A stretch of 64,000 bases of DNA from Symbiodinium natans (lineage: Eukaryota; Sar; Dinophyceae; Suessiales; Symbiodiniaceae): positions 999,001 through 1,063,000 of the forward strand of contig CAJNDS010002490.1 in assembly GCA_905221605.1 (NCBI GenBank), given 5' to 3'. A program made the translations under genes and the position numbers. This document shows positions 21,350-33,681 of the stretch, piece by piece. The number at the start of each line of letters is the position of its first letter. The first letter of the stretch is position 1. The notes beneath the pieces are model-generated. The model did no database searches and was not told the origin of the DNA. It worked only from the letters and a program-made list of their open reading frames with translations.

Positions 21350-23138
21350 CCTAAACCCTGGGCCCTAAACCCTAAACCCTAAACCCTAAAAACCCTAAAC
21401 CCTAGACCCCAAACCCTACACCCTAAGACCCTAATCCCCACTGCTCTTAGGGAGGTTGTTCTAGAGCTCCTAAGCCGGTTGGGAGGGTTCGAAAGATCGA
21501 CGTCGATTTCAGAAGCTATCTCGATGGTTCCGGGTCGGTTTAGGGTTTAGGGTTTAGGGTTTAGGGTTTAAGGTTTAGGGTTTAGGGTTTAGGGTTTAGG
21601 GTTTGGGGTTTGGGGTTTGGGGTTTGGGGTTTAGGGTTTAGGGTTTAGGTTTTAGGGCCTTCGGGGGTTGTTGTACAGTCCTACAGGTTCTGTCGTTCTA
21701 TATTTCAGGAAAATTGAGAAAACCATCGAAGTCAAGCGTATTTTCCTGCTTCACCATGGCAGCGGTTTTCTCCCTGGCCTTTCGCGTTTCCTGGGGTAAC
21801 ACACATCAAGCCTTGCACCACAATCCTTGCAGGTCTGTCACGGCATTGCCTTCGGGGAACCTCTCCTGTCCATGCTGGGCTGTGTGTGCATTTTGCAGGG
21901 TCCGCAAATTGGGCCTCTTGTCGAGTCTTAGTCACCCATCCACAGTTCCTGCATGTCTGCATTGGAACCTGTCTTCTTGAACGGCTTGCAACCTTCTGCA
22001 CGCTTGGTCCTTGCTGTGCCTGCCTCATCAACGATGTCAATGGTCGTGTGTCCACTCCTAGCAGGAGGCTCAGGAGGTGGGATCTCACTAAGTGGCACCT
22101 CAGCCCCAAACCCAGAACCCCTTAACCCTAAACCCTAAACCATCCTATGACCCCTTAAGCCCCAAACCCCCTCTATGCATCTGCTTAGCTGACACCGCCA
22201 TGCTGGTTGTTTGCTGTGACGCGAGAGCCCCAGTCAGAGTGCGAGGAGCAGAATGGGTTCCACAAACTTGGGTTTCGGGTTTCGGGCTGGTACCTATTCT
22301 GATACGGGCCTTTGCTGCATATGTTGTGTACCCAACGACCCATCGTGAACTGGACATGTCATCCCACAGTCAGTTCAAAATCCTATTTTAGGGTTTAGGG
22401 TTTAGGGTTTAGGGTTTAGGGTTTAGGGTTTAGGGTTTAGGGTTTAGGGGTTCAGAAAGGTAGCAAGTTTTAACCCTGCATCGACGGTCTCAGCTACTGA
22501 TACCCCTGTCAACATGAAGCGATTGACGCGCTGTGGAAGGGCCCACGACACTGTCACACGGTAGGTCTCTTGCAATTTCTACTTGTTTTACTATAATCAT
22601 TCTTATGTCGATTATTACTATGATTACTAAACCCTAAACCCTAAACCTCTAACCCTTAAACCCTAAACCCTAAAATGAATTAGTCACTTGCATGGTGGAG
22701 TCGAGGTGAAGGCAAATTAGACGCTCCGGTGTGTTCCTCGTGGATACAGCTTCGTTCTTTTCCAGAATGAGAGTCTCAGAGAGGCATGAGAGGCACATTT
22801 ATTGTTCTGAAGCATGCCAAACCGGACTCCTTTCATGTAGTCCGCCTCTCTGATTTGGAGCTTTCAAGATCACCACTCTCAAGTACACCAGAATGACTCA
22901 TAGCATGGCTTGGACTAGACATTGAGTGGACTGCTTCTGTTCTTTGGCTCTATTTGTCCGAACTTGTTCTGCACGTACATCCCGTATGCAAAAAACTGAC
23001 AGAATGCACTGCGAGGTGTCGAATGCGATGGCGGATAGGCGAGTGAAGTTTCTTGCAGAGATCGCAGCTTGCAATGTGTCATGCTGCACCCCAAAAACCA
23101 AGACCTTACACCCTAAACCCTAAACCTGTGTGTTGCAG

Positions 23139-23275
23139 GTGCTGCCCAAGTGTACAAATGCGGAGAGTCCGCTTGCGGAGGACTGTAAAATGTTGTCGTG
23201 CTTGTGGAAAGATGTGGGGTGTGGCAGCCAGGAGTTCTACATGCCTCCGCCCGGCAGGGTCCAGTTCAGAGCTAC
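23139..23275 (+). CDS. Probable exon, function unknown
   Basis: A TTGCAG acceptor precedes the reading VLPKCTNAESPLAEDC... ending before a GTAGAAG donor. Codon-like composition and several Cys residues are seen. No family is recognised; it might belong to the same long gene as the downstream exons or to another gene. Confidence 0.4.
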
Positions 23276-23746
23276 GTAGAAGGAGGGTTTAGGGTTTAGG
23301 GTTTAGGGTTTGGGGTTTGGGGTTCAGGGCTTCGAGCAACTCATTCGAAGCCCGTTGCAGAGTACGACCCATGGTGGGCAGCGACTTGTTTGTGAGACCT
23401 GTCTGCTCAATGATTGAAGATGCGCTCGCGCGGAGTTGACCCTCAGCCCTGCGTCTTGGGCCTGCAACCTTCAGCCCTGAACCGATCTGCAGCAGTGCTT
23501 CTGAAAAACCCTGACCCCTTAGGGTTTAGGGATTAGGATTAGGGTCTAGGGTTTAGGGTTTAGGGAACCTTAAACCCTTCGACAGAGCAGAGCCTGGAGG
23601 ATCAGAAGTTCCAAGAGAGTCTCGCTGACAACGTTCGGCGTGCTCGCTTGCACGGTGGGGTTTAGAGGGTTTAGGGTTTAGTGTTTAGGGTTGAGGGTGT
23701 AGGAGTCTGGAATTGAAGCGTCTTGGTTCTTCTTATTGTTGGTTTA

Positions 23747-23837
23747 GTAAGGAATGAGGGAAGGAGGTACCCTATACCCCCCTATATATACCCTTTAAGG
23801 GATCATTTAGGGTACCTCATTCCTTCATTCCCTTCTC
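23747..23837. repeat. Short foldback element (GGAATGAGG... arms)
   Basis: GGAATGAGG plus GGTACCCTA on the left pairs with TAGGGTACCTCATTCC on the right, around a TATATATA centre. It is a single copy in this window. Confidence 0.6.
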
Positions 23838-24221
23838 CCCAACAGTAAGTCTTCGCAGATCTGTGGAAAGTTTAAGGTTTTGGGTTTAGGGTTTAGGGTT
23901 TGGGGGTTGGGGGCCTTCTTTACCCCAAACATATCTCTCTCAAAGGTACCTGGTTCTCGTCGAAGTCCCTGCTTGGAATACTGAACCGCCTTAAATCCTA
24001 AACCCTAAACCCTACACCCTAAAACCTAAAACCTAAACCCTAAACCCTGAGGCTTAAGGACAACAGCTATGGTTTGAACGCTGGAAGGCCTTGCTCGGCT
24101 TCGCGCAGTGCTGGGTCGGACTGTCGGTGAAAGCAGTTCTTCGTCAAGTGCCGATCTCAGCAGAACATGGTTTAGGGTTTAGGGTTTAGGATTTAGGGTT
24201 TAGGGTTTTGTATTTAAGTAC

Positions 24222-24463
24222 GCAGAGAGCACAATACCCCTTAACTCAGGAACATTCCATGTTGTATAATTTCAGGCACGTGGGGCTTCACGGTTATAAG
24301 GGACCCCCCAAGATAGACCCCCACAGAGTAGGATCCCCCTACAACAAGGACCCTCACAAGGTACCCCTACTATCGTAAACCCCCGAACCCCAAACCCTAA
24401 ACCCTAAACCTTAAACCCTAAACCCCCCATACTCCTTAATTAAGGGGTATCGGGCTCGTTGGG
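24222..24463. repeat. Foldback element, family B, with internal telomere-type array
   Basis: The left end AGAGAGCACAATACCCCTTA and the right end CCTTAATTAAGGGGTATCGGGCTC match the family B termini. The inside contains a CCCTAAA array (about 24384-24425) and unrelated sequence. Confidence 0.6.
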
Positions 24464-25733
24464 TATTGCTCACATCATCCATGCATCGAACGAAGTCAGG
24501 GGCCCGTTGCCGTCGCCAGCTCGCGACCTGGAGCTTCGCCAGGCCTTCTTCTCGATGTCAGTATGTGCAAAGGTGCAACCCTCAGCCCTAAACCCTAAAC
24601 CCTAAACCCTAAACCTCAAATCCTTAAATTGTAGACCCTGACCCCACCCCTAAAACCCTAAACCCTAAACTCGACACCCCCAAGCCCCTGCGCCGCGCAT
24701 CCCTACGAGCATCGAATGGTCTTGACTCCCATGGTGTAAGGGAGACTGGCAAGGGCCATCGTCAATCCTATCACTCTGCATTATAACCCCTGTGTTGTAC
24801 CTTATGTATACATATCCAGGGAGCCCCAGATTTGGCGTAAACCCTAAATTCTATACCCCAAACCCTAAGCCCCAAACCCCCCTAAAGCCTAAACCCTATA
24901 AGGACCGCTCTTTTAGTCCCCTGAACATGTCCTGTTCCATCAGGCTGCAAAGTGAAGTCCGCCAGTGGCCGCACGCATGTCATGCCGACTGCCGAGGCGC
25001 ATGTTCACTGCTGGGGGGGGAGGGGATTGGGTTTAGGTTGAGGGTTCAGGGTTCAGGGTGAAAGTTTAGGGTTTAGGGTGTGGGGGTTAGGGTGTAGGGT
25101 CTAGGGTCTACTTTGGTGTATCGTGTCATCACAGTGCGGACAGAAGCTGGGTCGGATCATGTGTAGACGTGGCATTGACCCCAAAGAGCCCCTTCATACC
25201 CCTCCTTAAAGTATACCTGTAATTTCTAGAGGATCCTGCATGTGCTTTAAGGTGCATTCCCGAATCAAGGGTAATGGGCCCTAAACCCTGAACCCTGAAC
25301 CCTGAACCTTAAACCCTAAACCCTCAACCCTAATCCCTAAACCCTAAACCCTAAACCAGGCTCCGTTTCTGACGCCCACCGTGCAGCCACTGCTCCTTAG
25401 CAGGGAACCCCATGTTGCCGCCGCATCTACAGCACCTGAAACCCTGCAACCCTGCAACCCTGGAACCCCTAAACCCTAAACCCTAAACCCTAAACCCTAA
25501 ACCCTAAACCCTAAACCCTAAACCCTAAACCCTAAACCCTAAATCAAAAAGCACCCTATAACCCTGTAACCCCTCAAAGCCCATAAGCCCCGCACCCGTA
25601 TGACCCGAAAATCCCTAAAAGCACTGTAGCCCAAAAACCCCGAAGGCCCCATACATAAGCCTGTACTAGGGGCCCGCGGGCTAACCGGCCTACGCCTAGC
25701 CAACCGCAGGGCACCCATACACCCCTTAACCAG

Positions 25734-25872
25734 CTACTTGGAGGTTGGTACTGGTTAACCCGGTTATAGATGTACTTGTAACTTATAACCCAATTGTAGC
25801 CATGTTCGGGCGCTTCAGGGTCTTAGAAATGGGTCATAAGAGCAGTTGCAATTGCCATGAACCTCCAAGTAG
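25734..25872. repeat. Foldback element, family A, copy 1
   Basis: CTACTTGGAGG at the left and CCATGAACCTCCAAGTAG at the right are inverted. The interior has the family's CTTATAACCCA and CATAAG words. Confidence 0.8.
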
Positions 25873-26159
25873 GGAGGGTCCAAAGCAGGTTGCGAATGCC
25901 TTGGCCTGAGGTCACCCTGTACCCCGCAAACCAATCCCCGCCTTCAAAACAATTTCAACACCAAAGCAGCCCAAGACACTCGGCACGCTTCTTGCTTTTG
26001 TGCATATTGCATCATGCCGCACCCTGGAGCAGCCCAGCACTCCAACAGCCCTAAAGGCCGCCCGCTTGTGCCGAGGCCCTGACGGTGAGCGAACTGCCCG
26101 ATTCGAATTTAGCGAGCCAGGGATCGTGCCTGGACCTCAGGGTTGCGCGAAAAGCAGCT

Positions 26160-26380
26160 GCGAAGCGTAACACCTCACACCCCCTAAAGCCTTACACCCC
26201 TCAGAACCTAAGAGCCCTAAGAACCCTAAGAACCCCTAAGAACCCTAAGAACCCCTAAGAAGCCTAAGAGGCCTAAGAAGCCTCAGAAGCCTAAGAACCC
26301 AAAGAAGCCTAAGAAGCCTCCGAACCCTAAGCGCCCGAAGAAACCTAAGCACCCAAGAACTCTAAGAACCCTAAGCCCAA
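26160..26380 (+). repeat. Degenerate CCTAAGAA-type array
   Basis: Units such as CCTAAGAACC and CCTAAGAAG repeat imperfectly. This is a diverged derivative of the CCCTAAA heptamer. Confidence 0.75.
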
Positions 26381-26395
26381 CAATGCGAGAGACTG

Positions 26396-26642
26396 TACTT
26401 GGAGGTTCATGGTACTTATCACCCAGTTCTAGCTGCACTTATAACCCAGATATAAGTCCCTTAAGTGTCGTTACATGGCTATAATCGGGTTATAAGTGCA
26501 GCTATAATTGGGTTAATAAAGCCCATGAACCTCCAAGCCCTAATCCTTAAACCTTAAACCCTAAACCCTAAACCGTAAACCCTCAACCCTAAAGCTTAAA
26601 CTCTAAACCCTAACCCGAACCCTAAGCCCTAAACCCCAAGTA
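26396..26642. repeat. Foldback element, family A, copy 2, split by an array
   Basis: The element starts TACTTGGAGGTTCATGG and reaches CATGAACCTCCAAG at 26537. A CCCTAAA-type array follows to 26633, and the remaining end CCAAGTA appears at 26636-26642. CTCCAAG before and CCCCAAG after the array form an imperfect 7-bp (perfect 5-bp) direct repeat. Confidence 0.7.
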
Positions 26643-26978
26643 AACTCCTTCCGAGGATTCGCGTGGAAGCAGCACCGTCGTTCGGAAGCGAGGTGCTCCT
26701 GCCAAGCAGTGCGCAGCAAGTCTTACAGCCATGCTCCTTTTGGGCTTGGTTTAGGGTTTAGGGTTTAGGATTTAGGATTTAGGGTTTAGGGTTTAGGGTT
26801 TAGGGTTTAGGGTGTAGGGTTTAGGGTTTAGGGCAGACCCCTGAATTGAGGAATATGCCTGAAACAATATAGGGACCCCTCAATATGACTGAAAGGTTTT
26901 TCTTTCGTAGGGCTCTTTGCGGGCTGCCCGAACACTGGACAGCCCTGGCGGACGGCTATGGTATCACCCCCTCACCAC

Positions 26979-27312
26979 TGCCCCTAAACCCCTAAACCCC
27001 TAAACCCCTCAACCCTCAACCCCTAAACCCCTAAACCCCTAAACCCCTAAACCCCTAAACCCCTAAACCCCTAAACCCCTAAACCCCTAAACCCCTAAAC
27101 CCCTAAACCCCTAAACCCCTAAACCCCTAAACCCCAAGTCCTAAACCCGAAGCCCGAAACCCGAACCGAAACCCTAAACCCTAAACCCTAAACCCTAAAC
27201 CCTAAACCCTAAACCCTAAACCCTAAACCCTAAACCCTAAACCCTAAACCCTTAACCCTTAACCCTTAACCCTTAACCCTTAACCCTAAACCCAAAACCC
27301 AAAAACCCTAAA
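26979..27312 (+). repeat. Octamer array CCCCTAAA followed by heptamer arrays
   Basis: About sixteen CCCCTAAA octamers (to about 27135) are followed by CCCTAAA heptamers and then CCCTTAA units. Three variant types sit side by side as separate homogeneous blocks. Confidence 0.9.
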
Positions 27313-27408
27313 CCCTGTTCTGCTTTGCTGAGGAAGCTGAGCGTCGCGCAGGAAAGCAGAAGGTCCCTCCCACAGGAGTTGCCCGCATGTGGGCTGCACT
27401 TCGTGTCC

Positions 27409-27565
27409 ACTTGAAGGTTCATGGTACTTACTAACCAATTATAACTGTACTTATAACCCTACTTAAAATACCCCTAAAGGGCCTTATAGGGGTTATCCCA
27501 ATTGTAAGTAGGGTTATAAACCCAGTTGTAATTGGTTAGTAAGTACCATGAACAGAACCTTCAAG
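27409..27565. repeat. Foldback element, family A, copy 3
   Basis: ACTTGAAGGTTCATGGTACT at the left and AGTACCATGAAC...TTCAAG at the right pair over long arms, including AACCAATTATAACTG / CAGTTGTAATTGGTT. Confidence 0.85.
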
Positions 27566-28031
27566 CAGCATTGGCGAGCTTCTATGGGTAGGTACATGTT
27601 CCCATAGCATGGTCCCTTCGTTACAGGGGTGCTGAAGTATGGGCCCTTCGGTTATTATAGGGTATGTAAGGGGTACGGTATGTAGGGGGCTTGCCGTTGT
27701 GTGTATTCAATGCTCGTGACTGGCCAATGGCTGAGCGTCTCAGTCTCTTTCGTCAGAGGCATGCAAGGAGTGAAGGCCATTTCAGCTTTCACAAGGGTTT
27801 GGCGGACTTAGGTCTTCTGCGAGCTGAACGTTGACATTGCTGATCGACCTTTTATCTGAACCCTAAACCCTAAACCCTAAACCCTAAACCCTAAACCCTA
27901 AACCCTAAACCCTAAACCCTAAACCCTAAACCCTAAACCCTAAACCCTAAACCCTAAACCCTAAACCCTAAACCCTAAACCCTAAACCCTGAACCCAACC
28001 TGTAACTCCTTTGACATCTTGGGCTCCTCAG

Positions 28032-28093
28032 GTGGAACGAATCACCATCATCCCGAGGCGCGCCGAGAGCAAGTTTGTGCACACGAACAGATG
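28032..28093 (+). CDS. Exon of the long plus-strand gene (unknown domain)
   Basis: A CTCAG acceptor is followed by VERITIIPRRAESKFVHTNR and a GC donor at 28094 (TG|GCTGCT). It ends in phase 2 and joins in phase to the next exon at 28236, restoring a Trp codon. Confidence 0.5.
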
Positions 28094-28235
28094 GCTGCTC
28101 TAGCATCCCTAAACCCTAAACCCTAAACCAAACCCTAAACCCTAAACCCTAAACCCTAAACCCTAAACCCTAAACCCTCAACCCTCAACCCTCAACCCTA
28201 AACCCTAAACCCTCCTAAACCCTAAACACTCGGCA

Positions 28236-28320
28236 GGGCCAAGGTCGGGGTCATGGGCGTGCGAGACCTTTTCTGGCTGGACGGCGGGAGCTTCCTCATC
28301 ACAGGCTACGAGGCTGCCAC
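28236..28320 (+). CDS. Exon of the long plus-strand gene, possible beta-propeller strand
   Basis: After GGCAG, the reading is AKVGVMGVRDLFWLDGGSFL then ITGYEAAT, ending before GTCACA. The VRDLFWLDGGSFLI pattern looks like one blade of a WD/S9-type propeller, which is inference. The phase fits the preceding exon. Confidence 0.5.
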
Positions 28321-29209
28321 GTCACAATTTTGGGTTTAGGGTTTAGGGTTTCGGGCTTCGTGTTTCGGGTTTAGGGTTCAGAAGAGGGGTACTTTGAATC
28401 TACCCGCAAGCTACTCTCATCCTTAGTATAGGACTCGCCCCCAACAAATATTACCACAGTTTTGGAAGGTTGGGTTAATTTCACAGTACAGCGTGTAGAT
28501 GTATTAAGTAACACCGTAGCAACGCGGTCTTTAGCTCCGTGGACGTCGGAGTAGCTTCCAAGAGCTTTTGGGCCGTCAGGGTTTGGGATTATTGCGCAAA
28601 ACTCCACCGAACGACTCGAAAAGCCGAACCAAGCCACAACAGCCCTGGACCCTAAGCCCTAACTAAACATACCCTGAACCCTAAGCCCTAAACCTTAAAC
28701 CCTAAACCCTAAACCCTGAACCCTAAGCCCTAAACCTTAAACCCTAACAATCTAAACCCACCCCAAACCGTCGACCCCAGATGCTTGGGTTGCGCAGCCG
28801 CCGGCTCAAGCGGAACTGTCCGGGTAAAGGGCCATTTCCTTGCAAGGGCATCAAGCTGGGGCTCCCAGGCTCTTTAGGGTTTGGGGTTTGGGATTTGGGG
28901 TTTAGGTTTAAGGGTTCAGGGGGTGTCAGGGGAGGGAGCGCGCGCGCGGGTGTGAAACACCCCGGGCCGCGCGCTCGCGTTGCCTGTCAACCCACCCCGG
29001 CCACCCAAACTATACTCTGTTAGGGTTTAGGGTTTACTGAATTGATTCTCTTATGCACCGATGCTTGTTCCTATTGTTGTCGAGTTGCGGTGTTAAGGTT
29101 TAGGCTGGGGTTGGGGGTAGCCTCGGCCCTTTTCGGGCCTGCGGCGTGTCAGGGCCCGTAAAGGCCCTTATTTACTTGAAGGTCCCAAAGGGAAGCCCTA
29201 AATCTTCAA

Positions 29210-29810
29210 TGTTAGTTCTTATAGCCTACTCCCTTACTCCTGGTTCCGAAATTCTCAATCCTAGTTCTTAAACCCTAAATCTTAAATCCTAAGAACTTTC
29301 TTGGGAAGGGGGTGGGACCCTTATTTCTATCGTTGAAGTTGCTAGGGCTGAAGCTGGGGCCCTTACTTCCTTGAAGGCCCCAGATAGAAAGTCCTGAATC
29401 CTCGTTCCTCCTAAATCCTCCTTCCTAAATCTTAAATCCTAAATCCTAGGTCCTAAATCCTATATCCTACTTCCTAAATCCTAAATCCCAGGTCCTAGTT
29501 CAGCCTAAACCCTAAAGGACTTCCAACATGTGAGGGGATCCCAGGATTTGGCGTGGCCGAGAATGAAACAGGTGATTTCTTTAGTATGACATTACACGGT
29601 TCTGGGGAACCTTTCGATCCTAAATCCTAAATCTTAGTTAGTAAATTCTAAAGTTCTAAAGCCAAATTCCAAATCTTGAATTCCAAATCCTGAATCCTGA
29701 ATCTTATTTCCTAAATCCTAAATCCTAAGTCCTAAATCCTAAATCCTAGTTCGTAAATCCTACGTAAATCCTAAATCCTAAGTCCTAGTTCCTAAATCCT
29801 AATCCTTACA
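29210..29810 (+). repeat. TCCTAAA-variant array, degenerate
   Basis: AAATCCT / TCCTAAA units dominate, mixed with TCCTAGT and CTTAAA units. The whole block uses TCCTAAA where neighbours use CCCTAAA. Confidence 0.8.
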
Positions 29811-30814
29811 CCAAGACTTGGGGACTCGTAGCTGGCGGGCTTCGCGCCTGAAAGGCCCGAAAGGCCTTGGAGGCCCCTGAGGCCTTTGCAAGACCCCTGG
29901 AAGGCCCTTCGGCCCTTGGTCCAGGAAAGGGGCCCTGGGGCCGAGGGGCCCAGGCAGACCCTGAACGCTTTAGCTATGTTAAAGGTGGTCTGGGTATGGC
30001 CTCCCTTATCCGAGTACTGACGTTGTCGGTCGATGTCCGTTGGCCTGTCCAGGACAGACGGTGAGGCTCAACCCTCACCTTTCCGTTTCTCTTTTGGCTT
30101 GGGCGCTGGGGCTGTAAGGCCCTCGGCAGAGTGTTCGGGGTCTGTCGCTCGATGCACTTAGTTTAGGGTTTAATGGTTTGGCTTAGGGGCCCTTATATAC
30201 CCCTTATATAGCCTATACAATCTAATGGCCCTTACTTCAGAACCCTTTAGAGGAGGTAAGGGACCATACTAAGGGGCTATGTAATACCCTTAGAGTCTAG
30301 GGTTTAGGGTGTAGGGCTTCGGGTTCGGGGTTTAGGGTTTGGGGCTTGGGGTTTGGGGTTGGGGGACATTCTCCCCTCCCCAATCTTAACCACCCTCCCT
30401 TTGTTTTCCTAAACCCCGTAAGCCCTAAACCTAAATCTCTAAACCCCAAATCCTAAACCCTAAACCCTAAACCCTAAACTCTAAACCCGAGTCGTTGGGC
30501 TGCTTTGGGTTTGCAATCGTGTGGTGCATGGCATCCGAGGCCCACAGATTTCGCCGCCCGATATGAGCCCCGTGAGCATGGGCCCTGGTGCTTGGGGTTT
30601 GGAGTTTAGGGTTAAGGGGTTTTGGGGTTTAGGGTTTTTCTAGGGTTTAGAGTTCAGGGGTTAGGGGTTTTGAGGGCATGCCAGTTCAAGGATTGAGTGT
30701 CAACTTTTTTGTGCTCCTCCCAAGGTCCGTCTTGCCAGATTGTGACCCCAGAGAATCATGTTGGGCGCTCGGGAACGCTGTCCGACTTGAGCGTTTGAGG
30801 GTTGAGCTTGGATT

Positions 30815-30910
30815 GCCCAGAGCGTTCGATACCCCGAACATAAGGAATGTTCCTTAAATCATACCAAGGATCCTTGTAGAATTTAATTAAAGTGCATCTT
30901 CCTTTATTTT
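30815..30910. repeat. Foldback element, family B, diverged copy
   Basis: Contains GCCCAGAGCG, TACCCCGAACATAAGGAATG, AAATCATACCAAGGATCC and a CTTCCTTTATTTT right part, as in the other family B copies. The right terminus is eroded. Confidence 0.55.
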
Positions 30911-31599
30911 AACGCTACGCGACCCGCCTCGGCCGTGAGCATGTGCATGGTTGCGGGAAGCTCTGCAGCTGCGCAGGGTCACAGAGGCAGTTTGGCCAGG
31001 ACGCACCTCATGCATCAACGCCAGATGCTAGACCCTAGACCCGAGACCCTAGACCCTAAACCCTAAACCCTAGACCCTAGACCCTAAACCCTAACCCTAA
31101 ACCGCATGCCCAACAGAGACATGCCTAGTGCGACGTGCTGCGCACCAGGTTTCACACGCACCGTGACCACGCAAAAATGAGTGGCGCAGAGAGCTTGGGG
31201 TGCAACCCTGCACCAGTGATGGGCACGGGTGGGTGCGGGGGGTGGAGGGGAGGGGCCGGAAGATTGGGGGGCGGTCTGGCGAAGGGCGGGGTGGGGGTCC
31301 CTGTGTGTCAAGGCCAAAAACTGCCCTGGTCCTGTTGCGCCGTCCGCGCCGCCACCCCCGTTTGCCTCGGGGGGTACCCATTGCAGGAAAAAAACGCCGA
31401 AAAAAGGGGTGCAAACCGGGTCCCATGCCGTTGGGGAGGGGATTAGAGGTGGGGAGCCTGCTTTGTGCCACCCATACACCTACGGCCCGAGGCTTCGGCG
31501 CATTTAAGGTTTTCAACCCTAAGCCTTAAGCCCTAAGCCCTAAGCCCCAAACCGTAAACCCTAAACCCTAGACCCTGGACCCTAGATCCTAAACCCTCA

Positions 31600-31627
31600 A
31601 TTCAGGGGTATAAAAGGGCTCTCTGGG
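31600..31627. repeat. Family B right end (solo)
   Basis: ATTCAGGGGTATAAAAGGGC followed by TCTCTGGG matches the right terminus of family B. The left part appears replaced by the CCCTAAA array just upstream. Confidence 0.5.
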
Positions 31628-31651
31628 TGTGTGAGGTCATCTCACTTGGAG

Positions 31652-31711
31652 ATGATTCTCCCCGAGCTTGGACCTCAGCTTTCGCGCGTGCTCACGTGGA
31701 TCGACTGCCAA
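31652..31711 (+). CDS. Exon, 20 codons, of the long plus-strand gene
   Basis: The reading MILPELGPQLSRVLTWIDCQ ends at a GTAGGG donor. It has no stop and ends in phase 0, matching the next exon. It could also contain a true start codon. Confidence 0.5.
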
Positions 31712-31796
31712 GTAGGGTTTACGGTTTAGGGTTTAGGGTCTAGGGTCTAGGGTTTAGGGTTTAGGGGTTTAGGATTTCGGGATTTCGTGGACGCAG

Positions 31797-31847
31797 GAAC
31801 TTGGCGGCATCACTCCAGATGGCAAGGCCAGCAGGGCAGAGAGAAGC
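31797..31847 (+). CDS. Exon, 17 codons, of the long plus-strand gene
   Basis: An ACGCAG acceptor is followed by ELGGITPDGKASRAERS and a GC donor. The donor lies at the very edge of a family B foldback element (from 31849), so the intron begins with the element. Confidence 0.5.
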
Positions 31848-31848
31848 G

Positions 31849-31946
31849 CCCAAAAGAGCCCAATACCTCTGAACCTTAAACCCTAAACCCTAAACCCTAA
31901 ACCAAGGAATAGACCATACTAAGGGGTGGGCGATAGGGCTCTGTGA
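31849..31946. repeat. Foldback element, family B, with internal array
   Basis: CCCAAAAGAGCCCAATACC at the left and GGGCTCTGTGAG at the right are the inverted termini. A short CCCTAAA array (31877-31902) sits between them. Confidence 0.65.
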
Positions 31947-32095
31947 GTTGAGGTCCTAAACCCTAAACCCTAAACCCTAAACCCTAAACCCTACACCCTG
32001 CACCCTGCACCCCTACACCCTAAACCCCAAATCCTAAACCCCAAACCCCAAACCCTAAACCCTGAACCCTAAACCCTAAACCCCAAACCCTGCAG

Positions 32096-32167
32096 GCCCT
32101 GGATGCAAAGCCGCAGGAGAAGCAAGCAGATGCTCCAGTGGAGGCCGGGATCCGCATCAGTTGCTTT
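32096..32167 (+). CDS. Exon, 24 codons, linker before the PDZ domain
   Basis: A CTGCAG acceptor is followed by ALDAKPQEKQADAPVEAGIR then ISCF, and a GCAGCC (GC) donor. It is in phase 0 at both ends, directly before the exon that opens the PDZ domain. Confidence 0.55.
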
Positions 32168-32173
32168 GCAGCC

Positions 32174-32192
32174 GGGGGGGGGGGGGGGGGGG
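32174..32192 (+). repeat. G19 homopolymer
   Basis: Nineteen consecutive G just after an inferred splice donor. Length is probably unstable, and sequencing error is possible. Confidence 0.9.
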
Positions 32193-33681
32193 CGAAGGCC
32201 CCAAACCCCTGTAGACCCTGACCCTATACCCTTAAACCCCAAGGGTTGAGGGTTTAGGGTTTAGGGTTTGCTGTAATAGGGCGTAGATGCTGTGAAGGTT
32301 AGGATGCAGCAGCGGCTCGAATGCCTCGTCCGGTGCGAAGAGCAGCTTTGGCCCGATTGCGGAGGGCCATCTAATACTTTTTTCCCACCCCACGCCGTCC
32401 GAGACGGCAAAACCACCCAAACCTATTCCTTTTAGGGTTTAGGCTTAAACTCATGACAATCGCTTACTTTCAACAAAACCAATCCGTCACTGATGGCCAC
32501 TTTCAGCCAGGGGAAAGGTTTGAGGCCAGGTCCGGGCTCGTTTGTAGCACGGGTTTCAGCTGCATAGAGAGGGTTTGAGGCAGAGCCAAGGGGCAGGCGG
32601 GCCAGGCGGGGGCCGGACACGCTGCGGTGAGGGGTCCGGGTCCCGGCCTGGGGGCCTTGGGGTACCCCCCCCCGAAAGGGCCAACGACCTCCAGCTTGGG
32701 GTTTAGGGTATTTACTTGATTAAGGGGACCAGTACTGAGAACCTGTTCGGGTGCCGGGCCCATTGTGGCTGTTACCAACCTCGGAGGCGGGCAAGCGACC
32801 TGGGTCGACTTTCGCCATAGAGGTCGAAGGGAGAGTTTAGGGTTTAGGGTTTAGGGCTTAGGGTTTAGGGTCCAACCCTAAACCCTAAAACCAAACCCAA
32901 AAGCCTAAACCCTAAGCCCTCCCCCTTCCTGGAAACGTCAGGTTCCCCAAGCCCAGGAAAGCGAGGCTATCCGCGTGTCCTGGCTAATCTCACTTGGGAC
33001 ATGTGGGTTTTTGCAGGCATTCAATTGGGGTTGAGTTGCTTTGTGCTTCTTTTTATCCGTCTCCGTCAAGGCCTCTTCCTTATAGTTCAGACTACCAAAG
33101 AAGGGCACATTGAGATCATCAATCCGCGTGAGGATGATTGCATTGGCAGGATCAGCCATCTTGTTGTCCGCTCACTCGCATGTGGTAGTTGTTCAAATAC
33201 GGTAGGCTCCCGAAACCCTAAACCCCCTGGCCTAAACCCTGTGTCTGGGTAGGCTGAGGAGTGTGTGGGTGCTCACGTGAGGACATTGTGTGAGGCTCTG
33301 TTCTTCCGGCATGTGTGTTGCATGGCTCGAACTTCCTGCCTTAGGGGCCCCAAAACCGCATAAACATAAGGATTCTACTATCGGAATAAAAGGCCCCTAT
33401 AAGGGGGGACTATGAAAAAAAAGACGCTGTTTGCAGAAGCCTTGTGTTTACGTGCTTTGTGGGGCCCGTGCTACCTGAAGGACAAGTGGAGCTGTACCAG
33501 CCCTGGGTCGACCTTGGGCTTAGGGTGGAGGTCTTAGGGTTTAGGGTTTAGGGCTTAGGGTTTAGGGTTTAGGGTTTAGGGTTTAGGGTTTAGGGTTGAG
33601 GGTATTCAGGGTTGCAGTGCTGCAAAGCAGCTGGAATGGATCGCGTCAGTCAGAACTCGGGGCCCAACTGCGTATTTCGCC

